A stretch of DNA of 11,365 nt from Clostridia bacterium (GCA_016290255.1 JAEETG010000124.1:1-11365), one strand, 5' to 3'. Positions 1 through 6,029 are shown, numbered from the stretch's first letter. Made by a program: numbers and translations. Notes: generated by a model not told the origin, from the letters alone.

Positions 1-381
1 GCTGCTAAGAAACCAGCTGCTAAAAAGCCTGCTGCTAAGAAACCTGCAGCAAAGAAACCTGCAGCAAAACCTGCTGCCAAAAAAGAAACAAAGACTGTAG
101 CAAAAGCTCCAGCTAAGAAGCCTGCTGCTAAAGCTGCTGCTAAAAAGCCTGCTGCTAAAGCTGCTGCTAAAAAGCCTGCTGCTAAAGCCGCTGCAAAACC
201 TGCAGCTAAAACAGCTGCTAAGAAAGCTCCTGCAGCAAAGAAAGCTCCTGCTAAAAAGCCTGCTGCTAAAAAAGCTCCAACTAAAGCCGCTGCTAAACCT
301 GCAGCAAAACCTGCTGCAGCAAAGAAACCAGCTGCCAAGAAAGCTCCAGCCAAAAAGCCTGCTGCTAAAAAAGCAAAATAA
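1..381 (+). CDS. Histone H1-like Lys/Ala/Pro-rich protein, C-terminal part (5' end outside window)
   Basis: The frame is open from base 1 to a TAA at 379-381, giving 126 residues made almost only of Ala, Lys and Pro in repeats such as AAKKPAAK and KKAPAAKK. No start codon with a ribosome binding site is visible, so the N-terminus lies upstream. Tails like this occur in bacterial H1-like proteins and in HU-family proteins with eukaryote-like extensions; they bind DNA non-specifically through charge. Without the N-terminal domain I cannot tell whether this is a free H1-like protein, an HU fusion or another basic-tailed nucleic-acid-binding protein. Three tandem 27-bp units lie at 118-198, so length may vary by slippage or recombination. 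A bidirectional terminator follows at 471-513. The coding call is secure from composition and frame; the family is inference. Confidence 0.8.
   Translation, partial: AAKKPAAKKPAAKKPAAKKPAAKPAAKKETKTVAKAPAKKPAAKAAAKKPAAKAAAKKPAAKAAAKPAAKTAAKKAPAAKKAPAKKPAAKKAPTKAAAKPAAKPAAAKKPAAKKAPAKKPAAKKAK
118..198 (+). repeat. Three tandem 27-bp units inside the H1-like gene
   Basis: Units at 118-144, 145-171 and 172-198 each encode KPAAKAAAK. The first two are identical in DNA and the third differs at two third-codon positions (gcc and gca for gct). This points to recent tandem duplication in a coding repeat. Confidence 0.85.
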
Positions 382-397
382 TTTTCTAAACAAAAGT

Positions 398-447
398 TTA
401 TACGCAATTTTTGTTTCATATTTATTAAATTTTCTTATACGCAATTT
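398..447. repeat. 13-bp direct repeat TTATACGCAATTT, two copies
   Basis: Exact copies lie at 398-410 and 435-447, 37 bp start to start, in the gap after the H1-like gene. A related AAATACGCG follows at 455-463. The spacing is about 3.5 helical turns. The role is unknown; a protein-binding site is possible but unsupported. Confidence 0.6.
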
Positions 448-470
448 AGGTGCAAATACGCGTGCATCTA

Positions 471-513
471 AAAATAAAAAAAGCAAAGATTTATTCCTTG
501 CTTTTTTTATTTT
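471..513. terminator. Bidirectional terminator between the H1-like gene (+) and mscS (-)
   Basis: A perfect 16-bp inverted repeat (471-486 with 498-513) has a GCAA/TTGC core flanked by A and T runs, so each strand reads a hairpin ending in a U-tract. The 11-base loop contains the mscS stop codon (TAA, 493-491), so the last mscS codons form one arm. Confidence 0.8.
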
Positions 514-1546
514 CTGTTTTTTGTTTTTTCTTATCTATTTTTGCTTGCTCTTTTTTTGCCTTCTCTTCTTTTTTTCTGTTTGCCTTTAGTTCTTTTTGTT
601 TTTTCAAAGTTTTTGCATCAATTTCGCCATCTTCAAGTCTGTCGAAGAAATTGTCAAGCGATTTAATTTCTTCCACCGTTCTTTGCTTTTCTTGTCTTTC
701 TTGAAGAGGTGCTTTTCTCACAGGCATAACAACTTTGTCTTCACGCATTCTAACTTCAACTTGTTTGTATGGAATTGAAATGTTGTTTCGTTTAAACTCA
801 TTGAAAACATTGTCCCAAATGTAATAATAAACGTCCCAATAATCATTTGAATCACACCAACAAAAAGCAAAGAAATCAACACTGCTTTCATTAAAGTTGC
901 AAATTCTGCAAGTTGGCTCTGGTTTTAGAAGAACTCTTCCATCGCTTTTCATAACATCTAAAACAACTTTTCTAACAAGTTCAACATCGCTTTCGTAGGC
1001 AACTGAAAAAGTGTAGTCCACTCTTCTTGTTTTTCTGTTTGAATAGTTTGTTAGAGGGTTGTTTGCAACTGCTGAGTTTGGAAGAACAACAAGTTTGTTG
1101 TCACGAGTGATAAGTGCTGTTGTGAAAATTTTTATGTTCTTAACTTTTCCCTCAACGCCATTAACTTGAACATAGTCCCCTTCCTTAAATGGCTTTGTGA
1201 TTAGAAGAATAACTCCGCTGGCAACATTTCCTAAACTGTCTTTTAACGCCAATCCAATTGCCAATCCTGCTGTTGCAAGGGCTGCAACAATTCCTGTTAT
1301 TTCAACGCCAAGTGCCCTTAGCACCATAATAATCAAAATGATATGCAAGCCAAACCTTATGATGCTTAGAATAAAGCCTTGGGCAACTTTTTCCATTTTA
1401 CTTCTTTTGAAAATTCGCCCAATAATGATAACAACAATTCTCAAAACAACATAACCAATAATCCAAATAAGCAATGCTCTTAACACATTTAGGCCACTTG
1501 TTGCAAAAAAGTGTTGCATACTTTCCCATATTTCTGCCCACGTCAT
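491..1546 (-). CDS. mscS: Small-conductance mechanosensitive channel, MscS family
   Basis: This 351-residue inner-membrane channel should open under membrane tension and release solutes during hypo-osmotic shock. Three hydrophobic segments are visible at about 20-44, 57-79 and 82-115. The third holds the pore helix with the Gly/Ala-rich stretch TAGLAIGLALKDSLGN, the MscS signature, followed by PFKEGDYV and the beta domain (PNSAV near 156-160). The C-terminus (about 270-351) is an added, very Lys/Glu-rich tail, probably coiled coil or disordered, not found in the basic MscS fold. The ATG at 1546 has AGGGG at 1556-1560, 9 nt upstream. A promoter sits just upstream, overlapping nothing but the end of the hydrolase gene's stop region, so this is a single-gene unit. 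The family is certain; the gene name is by family, since bacteria often carry several paralogues. Confidence 0.92.
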   Translation of the reverse strand: MTWAEIWESMQHFFATSGLNVLRALLIWIIGYVVLRIVVIIIGRIFKRSKMEKVAQGFILSIIRFGLHIILIIMVLRALGVEITGIVAALATAGLAIGLALKDSLGNVASGVILLITKPFKEGDYVQVNGVEGKVKNIKIFTTALITRDNKLVVLPNSAVANNPLTNYSNRKTRRVDYTFSVAYESDVELVRKVVLDVMKSDGRVLLKPEPTCRICNFNESSVDFFAFCWCDSNDYWDVYYYIWDNVFNEFKRNNISIPYKQVEVRMREDKVVMPVRKAPLQERQEKQRTVEEIKSLDNFFDRLEDGEIDAKTLKKQKELKANRKKEEKAKKEQAKIDKKKQKTENKKSKE

Positions 1547-1580
1547 TTTTTTGTTCCCCTTTTCTAATAAATATAGTCAT

Positions 1581-1609
1581 ATTATACTTGATAACTCAAA
1601 CTTTGTAAA
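1581..1609 (-). promoter_or_regulatory. Sigma-A type promoter of mscS
   Basis: On the minus strand TTTACA (1609-1604) and TATAAT (1586-1581) are 17 bp apart. The -35 box begins one base after the upstream hydrolase stop codon (1612-1610), giving mscS its own transcription start. Confidence 0.75.
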
Positions 1610-2488
1610 CTATTTAAAAGATTTAATTGCGTTGAAGTAATATTCTTTAAACGCCTTTATATTAATTTCTGTGCAAAGTTTTGCTCTTCCCTTTTTGTTT
1701 GTGAAAGAAAAATGCAAAACTCCAATTTGGTCAATATAATCAAGTTTTAGGTCTGCATATTTCCACTCAAACTCATCTTGGTGAGAAAAGCAGAAAATCA
1801 AGCAACTGTCATGCGTTGCGATGTTGTTTTTGCAAACTCTGTCGTGATAAGAGCGATACATAAACTCCAGCATCTCACCAGTTTTGTTCATCTTTTGCAA
1901 TTTTTTCACATCTGTTTTGTTTAGATATGCTCTGTGGCCCATGTCTGATGGGCAAATGAAAATTTTTAGTGGGGTTTTAAAAACAATCCCAGCTGCTTTT
2001 GGGTCACACGCAATGTTGAAAGATTTATAGTGAGGATCTTCAAGCATTCCATTTTGAAGATAAAGAGCGTCAATTTTTTCCGTCACATCTCTTGCTTCAA
2101 AAAGATGTGCAAGGTTTGTTAGTGGGCACATTGCAAGAATGCTCACTTTTTTGTTTAATCCATCAAAGAACTTTAAAAACTCATCAAAAGTTTTTGCTTT
2201 CTGCTTTGTTTTAGGAAAAACATAGTCACCAATTCCATTTTCGCCGTGACCTTTCCAAATTGGGAATTTGGTTTTTCCATAAAAACTTGTTGCCCCCAAA
2301 AACACTGGGACATTTTTTTCAACAAACTCCAAAACGCCAATTGTGTTTTGTGCCACTTGTTTTGTTCCAACATTTCCACGACTGGCAACAATTGCCTTCA
2401 CGTTTATTTTTTTGTCTGCAAGAGCCATCAAAAGTGCTGTTGCGTCATCAATTCCTGTGTCCATAAAAATAATAACATCTTTTGCCAT
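1610..2488 (-). CDS. Inosine-uridine preferring nucleoside hydrolase family protein
   Basis: This 292-residue cytoplasmic enzyme should cleave the N-glycosidic bond of ribonucleosides to free base and ribose in salvage. Family marks: the calcium/ribose-binding motif DTGIDD (10-15), GNVGTKQVAQN (39-49), CPLTNLAHL (121-129), N158 with DPKAA (162-166), and HD (226-227). Length fits the family (about 300-320). The canonical DxDPGxDD motif is altered: the first Asp and the Pro are replaced (FMDTGIDD), although the Asp residues equivalent to positions 10, 14 and 15 remain. Substrate cannot be predicted. I chose ATG 2488 because GGAGG (2494-2498) lies 5 nt upstream; a TTG at 2500-2498 would start inside that ribosome binding site. 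Monocistronic, with its own promoter. Confidence 0.88.
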   Translation of the reverse strand: MAKDVIIFMDTGIDDATALLMALADKKINVKAIVASRGNVGTKQVAQNTIGVLEFVEKNVPVFLGATSFYGKTKFPIWKGHGENGIGDYVFPKTKQKAKTFDEFLKFFDGLNKKVSILAMCPLTNLAHLFEARDVTEKIDALYLQNGMLEDPHYKSFNIACDPKAAGIVFKTPLKIFICPSDMGHRAYLNKTDVKKLQKMNKTGEMLEFMYRSYHDRVCKNNIATHDSCLIFCFSHQDEFEWKYADLKLDYIDQIGVLHFSFTNKKGRAKLCTEINIKAFKEYYFNAIKSFK

Positions 2489-2525
2489 TTTTTCCTCCAA
2501 ATTTTTGCACTAACAATTATTTATA

Positions 2526-2553
2526 ATTATAATACAAAAAAAGAAAAAATCAA
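2526..2553 (-). promoter_or_regulatory. Putative promoter of the nucleoside hydrolase gene
   Basis: TTGATT (2553-2548) and TATAAT (2531-2526) are 16 bp apart on the minus strand. The -35 box lies in the T-rich tail of the rubrerythrin terminator. The region is very AT-rich, so chance matches are possible. Confidence 0.5.
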
Positions 2554-2590
2554 AATAAAAAAACAAAATCCCCCACGGTTCGTGAGAGAT
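2551..2590 (-). terminator. Terminator of the rubrerythrin gene
   Basis: On the minus strand a 10-bp stem (2590-2581 with 2577-2568, two G-U pairs) has a 3-base loop and is followed by a U-rich tract (2567-2551). It begins 4 bases after the rubrerythrin TAA. Confidence 0.8.
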
Positions 2591-2594
2591 TTTT

Positions 2595-3194
2595 TTATTG
2601 TTGTTGTGTGCTCTTAAGATGAAGAACAACCGCCCCTTTGGGAGCTTTACAAACTGGGCATTCATCCCACGCTTCGGGTGACGAACTTTCATAGCCACAA
2701 TCAGCGCATCGCCAAACAACTGGCTTTGCTTTTTTGTAGAGCGTTCCATTTTTCATTTGCTCATAAAGTTCCAAAAATGTTTCTTTGTGCCCTTTTTCAA
2801 CTTTTATGATGTCATCAAAAAGTTTTGCAATTTCCAAAAAGCCTTCTTCTTTTGCTTTGTCACGAAATGCGGGATAAACAACTTCAGCCTCCTCTTTTTC
2901 ATCTTCTGCTGCAAGTTTCAAATTTTCCAAAACATCCCATTTTTCTCTAAATGGATATCCCGCCATGATGTCCACGTTGTCTATTGTTTTGTTTGATGCC
3001 TGACTTAAAAACGTGTAGAACATTCTGGCGTGGTTAAACTCGTTGTAGGAGATTTTGTCGATGATTGCAGCCAAACTTTTATGACCCGCCTTTTTTGCCC
3101 CATATTCGATGAACATATAACGAATATGTGCTTGACACTCTCCAGCAAAAGCTCTTGCCAAGTTGTGATAAGTTTCACTTTCAATTAGTTTCAT
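2595..3194 (-). CDS. rbr: Rubrerythrin
   Basis: This 199-residue cytoplasmic diiron protein reduces hydrogen peroxide to water in anaerobes and microaerophiles. The N-terminal ferritin-like four-helix domain (about 1-145) has probable diiron ligands in GECQAHIRY (E19), NEFNHA (E52, H55), the EDEKEEAE region (two Glu near 97-102), and VEKGH (E133, H136). The C-terminal rubredoxin-like domain has CADC (163-166) and CPVC (179-182), which should bind one iron and pass electrons to the diiron site. The domain order is that of classical rubrerythrin, and length fits (about 190-200). ATG 3194 has AGGAAGG shortly upstream. It is flanked by terminators, so it stands alone; I found no convincing promoter or PerR-like box. 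It supports an anaerobic host. Confidence 0.95.
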   Translation of the reverse strand: MKLIESETYHNLARAFAGECQAHIRYMFIEYGAKKAGHKSLAAIIDKISYNEFNHARMFYTFLSQASNKTIDNVDIMAGYPFREKWDVLENLKLAAEDEKEEAEVVYPAFRDKAKEEGFLEIAKLFDDIIKVEKGHKETFLELYEQMKNGTLYKKAKPVVWRCADCGYESSSPEAWDECPVCKAPKGAVVLHLKSTQQQ

Positions 3195-3281
3195 AAAACA
3201 CCTTCCTTTTAATGCAGAAATAGTTTGTGCAAAGAAATAAAATTTATGAAAAAAATATGAAAATGTGGAAAAGTTGAAAAC

Positions 3282-3310
3282 AAAAAAGAACTTGATTTCA
3301 AGTTCTTTTT
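3282..3310 (-). terminator. Terminator after rplA
   Basis: A perfect inverted repeat AGAACTTGA / TCAAGTTCT (3287-3295, 3298-3306), extended by A/T pairs, lies 7 bases after the rplA stop. On the minus strand the right arm runs into a U-tract. It closes the rpmG-rplA operon, so rplJ and rplL do not follow here. Confidence 0.85.
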
Positions 3311-3317
3311 CTTTATA

Positions 3318-4001
3318 TTAGTTAGATTGTGGTGCAACTTTAATTCCAGGTCCCATTGTTGTTGCAAGAGAAATGCTTTTTAGGTATGTTCCCTTTGCAG
3401 CAGCTGGTTTTGCCTTAATAAGAGCTTCCATAAGTGTTGTGTAGTTTTGCATTAATTTCTCTTTTCCAAAACTTACTTTTCCAATTGGACAGTGAACAAT
3501 GTTGTTCTTTTCCAAACGGTATTCAACCTTACCTGCTTTAACATCATTAACAGCTTTTGTTAAATCCATTGTAACAGTTCCGCTCTTTGGGTTAGGCATA
3601 AGTCCTTTAGGTCCCAAAATTTTTGCAACTCTACCAATTAATCCCATCATGTCTGGTGTTGTGATACAAACATCAAAGTCAAGCCATCCACCATTGATTT
3701 TTGCAATGATTTCTTCTGCTCCAACGATGTCTGCTCCTGCTTTTGTTGCTTCGTCTTGCTTGTCACCTTTTGCGATAACCAAAACTCTAAGTTTCTTTCC
3801 AGTTCCTGCTGGAAGAACAACAACACCACGAACTTGTTGGTCTGCTTGACGTCCGTCAACTCCAAGTTTTACGTGAAGTTCAACAGTTTCGTCAAATTTT
3901 GCATATGCTGTTTTTAAAACCAAGTCAATTGCTTCTTCTGGTGAATATGCTTTTGTTTGGTCAACTAGTTTCAAACTTTCGTTGTATTTCTTTCCGCTCA
4001 T
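3318..4001 (-). CDS. rplA: 50S ribosomal protein L1
   Basis: This 227-residue protein binds the L1 stalk of 23S rRNA and helps release deacylated tRNA from the E site; in many bacteria it also represses its own mRNA. Family marks include GKKYNESLKLVDQTKAYS at the N-terminus, AKFDETVELHVKLGVD, the conserved DQQVRGVVVLPAGTGK (about 54-69), PDMMGLIGRVAKILGPKG and LMPNPKSGTVT in the central domain, and a C-terminal tail ending TMGPGIKV. Length matches the family (about 230). It follows rplK with 2 bases between stop and start; its Shine-Dalgarno GGAGGGTG lies within the last rplK codons, so the two are probably translationally coupled. Last gene of the operon. The candidate L1-binding leader before rplK would let this protein regulate both genes. 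Confidence 0.97.
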   Translation of the reverse strand: MSGKKYNESLKLVDQTKAYSPEEAIDLVLKTAYAKFDETVELHVKLGVDGRQADQQVRGVVVLPAGTGKKLRVLVIAKGDKQDEATKAGADIVGAEEIIAKINGGWLDFDVCITTPDMMGLIGRVAKILGPKGLMPNPKSGTVTMDLTKAVNDVKAGKVEYRLEKNNIVHCPIGKVSFGKEKLMQNYTTLMEALIKAKPAAAKGTYLKSISLATTMGPGIKVAPQSN

Positions 4002-4003
4002 AA

Positions 4004-4438
4004 TTATTCACCCTCCTCAACAGTAATTCCCATGCTTCTAGCTGTTCCAGCAATCATTTTCATTGCTGATTCAACGCTTGCTGCATTGAGGTCTTTCATC
4101 TTTAGTTCTGCAATTTCTTTGATTTGAGATTTTGTGATTTTTGCAACTTTTTCTTTCTTGCATTTTCCGCTTGCTTTGTCAATTCCACAAGCCTTCTTAA
4201 TTAGAACAGCTGCTGGTGGAGTTTTGATTTCCAAGCTGAATGATCTGTCAGCGTAAACACTGATTAGAACTGGAACGATTGTTCCAACTTGTGATGCTGT
4301 TAGTGCGTTGAATTGTTGCACGAATTGAGGAATGTTAACTCCTGCGGCACCACAGATACTTCCAACTGGTGGAGCTGGTGTTGCTTTTCCGGCTGGGAGT
4401 TGAAGTTTAATAACTTTAACTGCTTTTTTCTCTGCCAT
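4004..4438 (-). CDS. rplK: 50S ribosomal protein L11
   Basis: This 144-residue protein forms, with the 23S GTPase-associated region, the binding surface for elongation factors and thiopeptide antibiotics, and is needed for RelA/Rel activation in many bacteria. The N-terminal domain (about 1-70) carries the proline-rich PAPPVG (21-26); the C-terminal RNA-binding domain ends with the typical AAxVESAMKMIAGTARSMGI. Length is normal (about 141). Oddity: the strongly conserved GPALGQxGVN segment reads GSICGAAGVN here (26-35), while flanking prolines and GVN are kept. The whole frame is otherwise intact, so this looks like real divergence. ATG 4438 has GGAG (4448-4451) 9 nt upstream. A candidate L1-binding hairpin lies just before that site. 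It is co-transcribed with rplA downstream. Confidence 0.96.
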   Translation of the reverse strand: MAEKKAVKVIKLQLPAGKATPAPPVGSICGAAGVNIPQFVQQFNALTASQVGTIVPVLISVYADRSFSLEIKTPPAAVLIKKACGIDKASGKCKKEKVAKITKSQIKEIAELKMKDLNAASVESAMKMIAGTARSMGITVEEGE

Positions 4439-4456
4439 TTTCTTTTTCTCCTTTTT

Positions 4457-4533
4457 GTGGTTTTAGCGAATGATGACGCTATATTTTTTTCATCACTCTC
4501 CCACGGGCCTCGGGCCGGCTAACCTTTGGCCCC
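4457..4533 (-). promoter_or_regulatory. Candidate ribosomal protein L1-binding leader of rplK-rplA
   Basis: In the 135-bp nusG-rplK gap the minus strand reads GUGG (4504-4501), GAG, an 8-bp stem (4497-4490 with 4476-4469, one G-U), CGCUAAAA, then CCAC (4460-4457). The outer GUGG/CCAC stem, the 5' GAG bulge and the A-rich 3' bulge resemble the L1-binding region of 23S rRNA (GGUGGGAG ... GAAAUACCACC in E. coli). It ends 5 bases before the rplK Shine-Dalgarno, well placed for L1 to block translation. Upstream, a GC-rich block (4533-4505) has GGGCC able to pair with either of two GGCCC copies (4516-4512 or 4509-4505). L1 autoregulation through an rplK leader is known in other bacteria; its action here is inferred. 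Confidence 0.7.
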
Positions 4534-4573
4534 ATATATTTTACCTTATATTGCTATAAAGATAAAACCATTA

Positions 4574-5134
4574 TTATTGTTGTTCAACTTTTGCGTCAAC
4601 AATCTTTTTTACGTCATTGAATGATAATTCAACTGGTGTTTCACGCCCAAATAAGTTGATGCTAACCTTACATCTTTGAGTAACATTGTCGGCACTGATA
4701 ACTGTGCAAACATTTCCTAGAAGTGAACCCGCAATAATCTCAATTTGGTCACCTTCATTTAGGCTAAAGTCAACTGGTTTCTTTTCTAGGCCAACTTTTC
4801 TGATTTCTTCATCAGTTAAGGGAAGTGGTCTTCCCTTTGGTCCAACAAAACCAGTTATTCCTCTTGTGTGAGTGATTGTGTGCCAAATGTCATCACCATA
4901 AATCATTTTAATAAAGATATAACAAGGCATTGATTTGCGAGTAACCAACTTTTTCTTTCCGTTAACTTCTTCGATAACATCTTCTGTTGGAATAACAATG
5001 TCAAAAATTCTGTTTTGCAAGTTACCATTTTCGATAACTTGTTCAAGGTTTTCTTTTGCAACAGCTTCATAACTGTGGAAGGTGTGCAAAACATACCATT
5101 TTGGTTCTGTTGAAATAAATTTGCTTTCAGCCAT
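4574..5134 (-). CDS. nusG: Transcription termination/antitermination factor NusG
   Basis: This 186-residue protein binds the RNA polymerase clamp and affects pausing, Rho-dependent termination and coupling to ribosomes. The NGN domain (about 11-105) opens with KWYVLHTFHSYE and holds PCYIFIKM (70-77) and RGITGFVG (91-98). The KOW domain (about 127-180) carries EGDQIEI and ends with LFGRETPVELSF (161-172), a family hallmark. The KOW loop AGSLLGNV is shorter than the usual DGPFxxFxG. Length is typical (about 175-185). ATG 5134 has AGGAG 8 nt upstream; that site overlaps the secE stop (TAGGAG, 5147-5142), so coupling to secE is likely. Confidence 0.96.
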   Translation of the reverse strand: MAESKFISTEPKWYVLHTFHSYEAVAKENLEQVIENGNLQNRIFDIVIPTEDVIEEVNGKKKLVTRKSMPCYIFIKMIYGDDIWHTITHTRGITGFVGPKGRPLPLTDEEIRKVGLEKKPVDFSLNEGDQIEIIAGSLLGNVCTVISADNVTQRCKVSINLFGRETPVELSFNDVKKIVDAKVEQQ

Positions 5135-5144
5135 AACAAAACTC

Positions 5145-5594
5145 CTATACTAATAATCCAAAAAGTTTACTTAGTCCAAAATCAAAGGCAATCAAAATGA
5201 CAGCAAAGAACAAAACCACTGCAATAACAACACCGGTTTTTTTCATTGTCTCTTTAAAACTTGGCCAACTAATTTTCTTTAGTTCGCTTCCTGTTTCTTT
5301 AAATCTTTGTTTTAAACCAATTTTTCCAGCTTTTTCATCGGCTTCTTTTTTCTTTTTGTCAGCCTTTTGCTTTGCAATGAGCTTATCTTTCTTTGCTTGT
5401 TCTTTTTCAAGCTTCTTTTGCTCTTTTGCACTTACTTCCACTGCTGGCTTTTCAGTCTTTGTTTCTTTTGCTGGCTCGTTTTGTTTTTCTTCCACATTTT
5501 GGTTTACTTCTTCAACCTTTTTTGCTTCAGCTTCAACAACGGCTGGCTTTTTATTCTTTTGTTTAGACTTTCCTTTGCGTCTAGGTTGTGCCAT
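5145..5594 (-). CDS. secE: Preprotein translocase subunit SecE with long charged N-terminal extension
   Basis: SecE clamps the SecY channel of the Sec translocon. The conserved part is the last ~55 residues: KQRFKETGSELKKISWPS (about 95-112; compare ELKKVxWPS of SecE) and one membrane helix (about 119-140). Gram-positive SecE is usually about 60-75 residues; here ~90 extra residues precede it, nearly all Lys, Glu, Ala, Gln and Val, probably disordered or coiled coil and cytoplasmic. The start at 5594 has GGGGAG upstream, and no other start with a good site lies closer to the SecE domain, so the extension is probably translated. rpmG ends 20 bp upstream and nusG starts 10 bp downstream: the standard cluster. 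Confidence 0.93.
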   Translation of the reverse strand: MAQPRRKGKSKQKNKKPAVVEAEAKKVEEVNQNVEEKQNEPAKETKTEKPAVEVSAKEQKKLEKEQAKKDKLIAKQKADKKKKEADEKAGKIGLKQRFKETGSELKKISWPSFKETMKKTGVVIAVVLFFAVILIAFDFGLSKLFGLLV

Positions 5595-5614
5595 AAATTA
5601 TCTCCCCTAAATAA

Positions 5615-5764
5615 TTATTTGCCTTCTTTGTGAACTGTGTGCTTTTTGCATCTAGAACAATATTTTTTAATTTCCATTCTGTCTGGATCGTTCTTTTTAT
5701 TCTTGCTTGTGTCGTAATTTCTTTCTTTGCATTCTGTGCAAACAAGAGTAATGTTGGTTCTCAT
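5615..5764 (-). CDS. rpmG: 50S ribosomal protein L33, zinc-binding (C+) type
   Basis: This 49-residue protein begins MRTNITLVCTECKERNYDTS and ends KKHTVHKEGK. Two CxxC pairs (C9/C12 and C36/C39) form the zinc ribbon, so this is the zinc-containing form of L33, which sits near the E site of the 50S subunit. Length matches the family (49-55). ATG 5764 has AGAGGT upstream. It is the first gene of rpmG-secE-nusG-rplK-rplA, about 50 nt from the predicted transcription start; the TAA stop lies at 5617-5615. A zinc-free paralogue may exist elsewhere, as in Bacillus; no Zur-like operator is obvious here. Confidence 0.95.
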   Translation of the reverse strand: MRTNITLVCTECKERNYDTSKNKKNDPDRMEIKKYCSRCKKHTVHKEGK

Positions 5765-5791
5765 AAATAAATACCTCTTCAATAAAAAATT

Positions 5792-5813
5792 AACACCCCT
5801 TGCGGTCAGTGCT
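5792..5813 (-). promoter_or_regulatory. Small hairpin at the predicted 5' end of the rpmG operon mRNA
   Basis: On the minus strand AGCAC (5813-5809) pairs with GUGUU (5796-5792), and CC/GG (5805-5804, 5799-5798) closes a GCAA tetraloop. The predicted transcription start is about 5812, so the hairpin would cap the message. A U-tract (5789-5784) follows, as in an attenuator. The stem is weak and its role unproven. Confidence 0.4.
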
Positions 5814-5818
5814 AAATA

Positions 5819-5847
5819 ATCTTAACATAAACAAAAAGCTTTGTCAA
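5819..5847 (-). promoter_or_regulatory. Promoter of the rpmG-secE-nusG-rplK-rplA operon
   Basis: TTGACA (5847-5842), a perfect -35 box, is 17 bp from TAAGAT (5824-5819) on the minus strand. It diverges from the orfA promoter about 95 bp away. An AT-only near-palindrome lies between them (about 5872-5890). Confidence 0.8.
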
Positions 5848-5940
5848 TAGAAAATCTTAAAAATAGGCAAAAAAATATATTATATATATTTACCCTGTTT
5901 CACAATTCCAAAAAATTGCTTGCCAATTTCAAAAACCCTA

Positions 5941-5968
5941 TTGACAACTTTTGAAAGCGTGATATAAT
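5941..5968 (+). promoter_or_regulatory. Consensus extended -10 promoter of orfA
   Basis: TTGACA (5941-5946) and TATAAT (5963-5968) are both perfect, 16 bp apart, with TGA before the -10 (extended -10). The first 8 and last 10 bases match the LRR gene promoter at 7069-7096 exactly. The untranslated leader is about 55 nt. Confidence 0.9.
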
Positions 5969-6029
5969 CATAACTGAACGTAAGGCTCAAATAAAGAGGC
6001 AAATAATCACAACACTAAGGAGAAACTCT

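Noticed and set aside
2489..2500. TTG start at 2500 for the nucleoside hydrolase
   Set aside because: This TTG is part of the TTGGAGG ribosome binding site for the ATG at 2488.
4534..4573. Internal promoter for rplK (TAAAAT or TATAAG as -10)
   Set aside because: The matching -35 boxes (TTTATC or TAATGG) are poor; transcription from the rpmG promoter explains expression.
5872..5890. AT-only near-palindrome between the rpmG and orfA promoters
   Set aside because: Alternating TA runs are expected by chance in such AT-rich DNA; no half-sites of a known regulator are seen.
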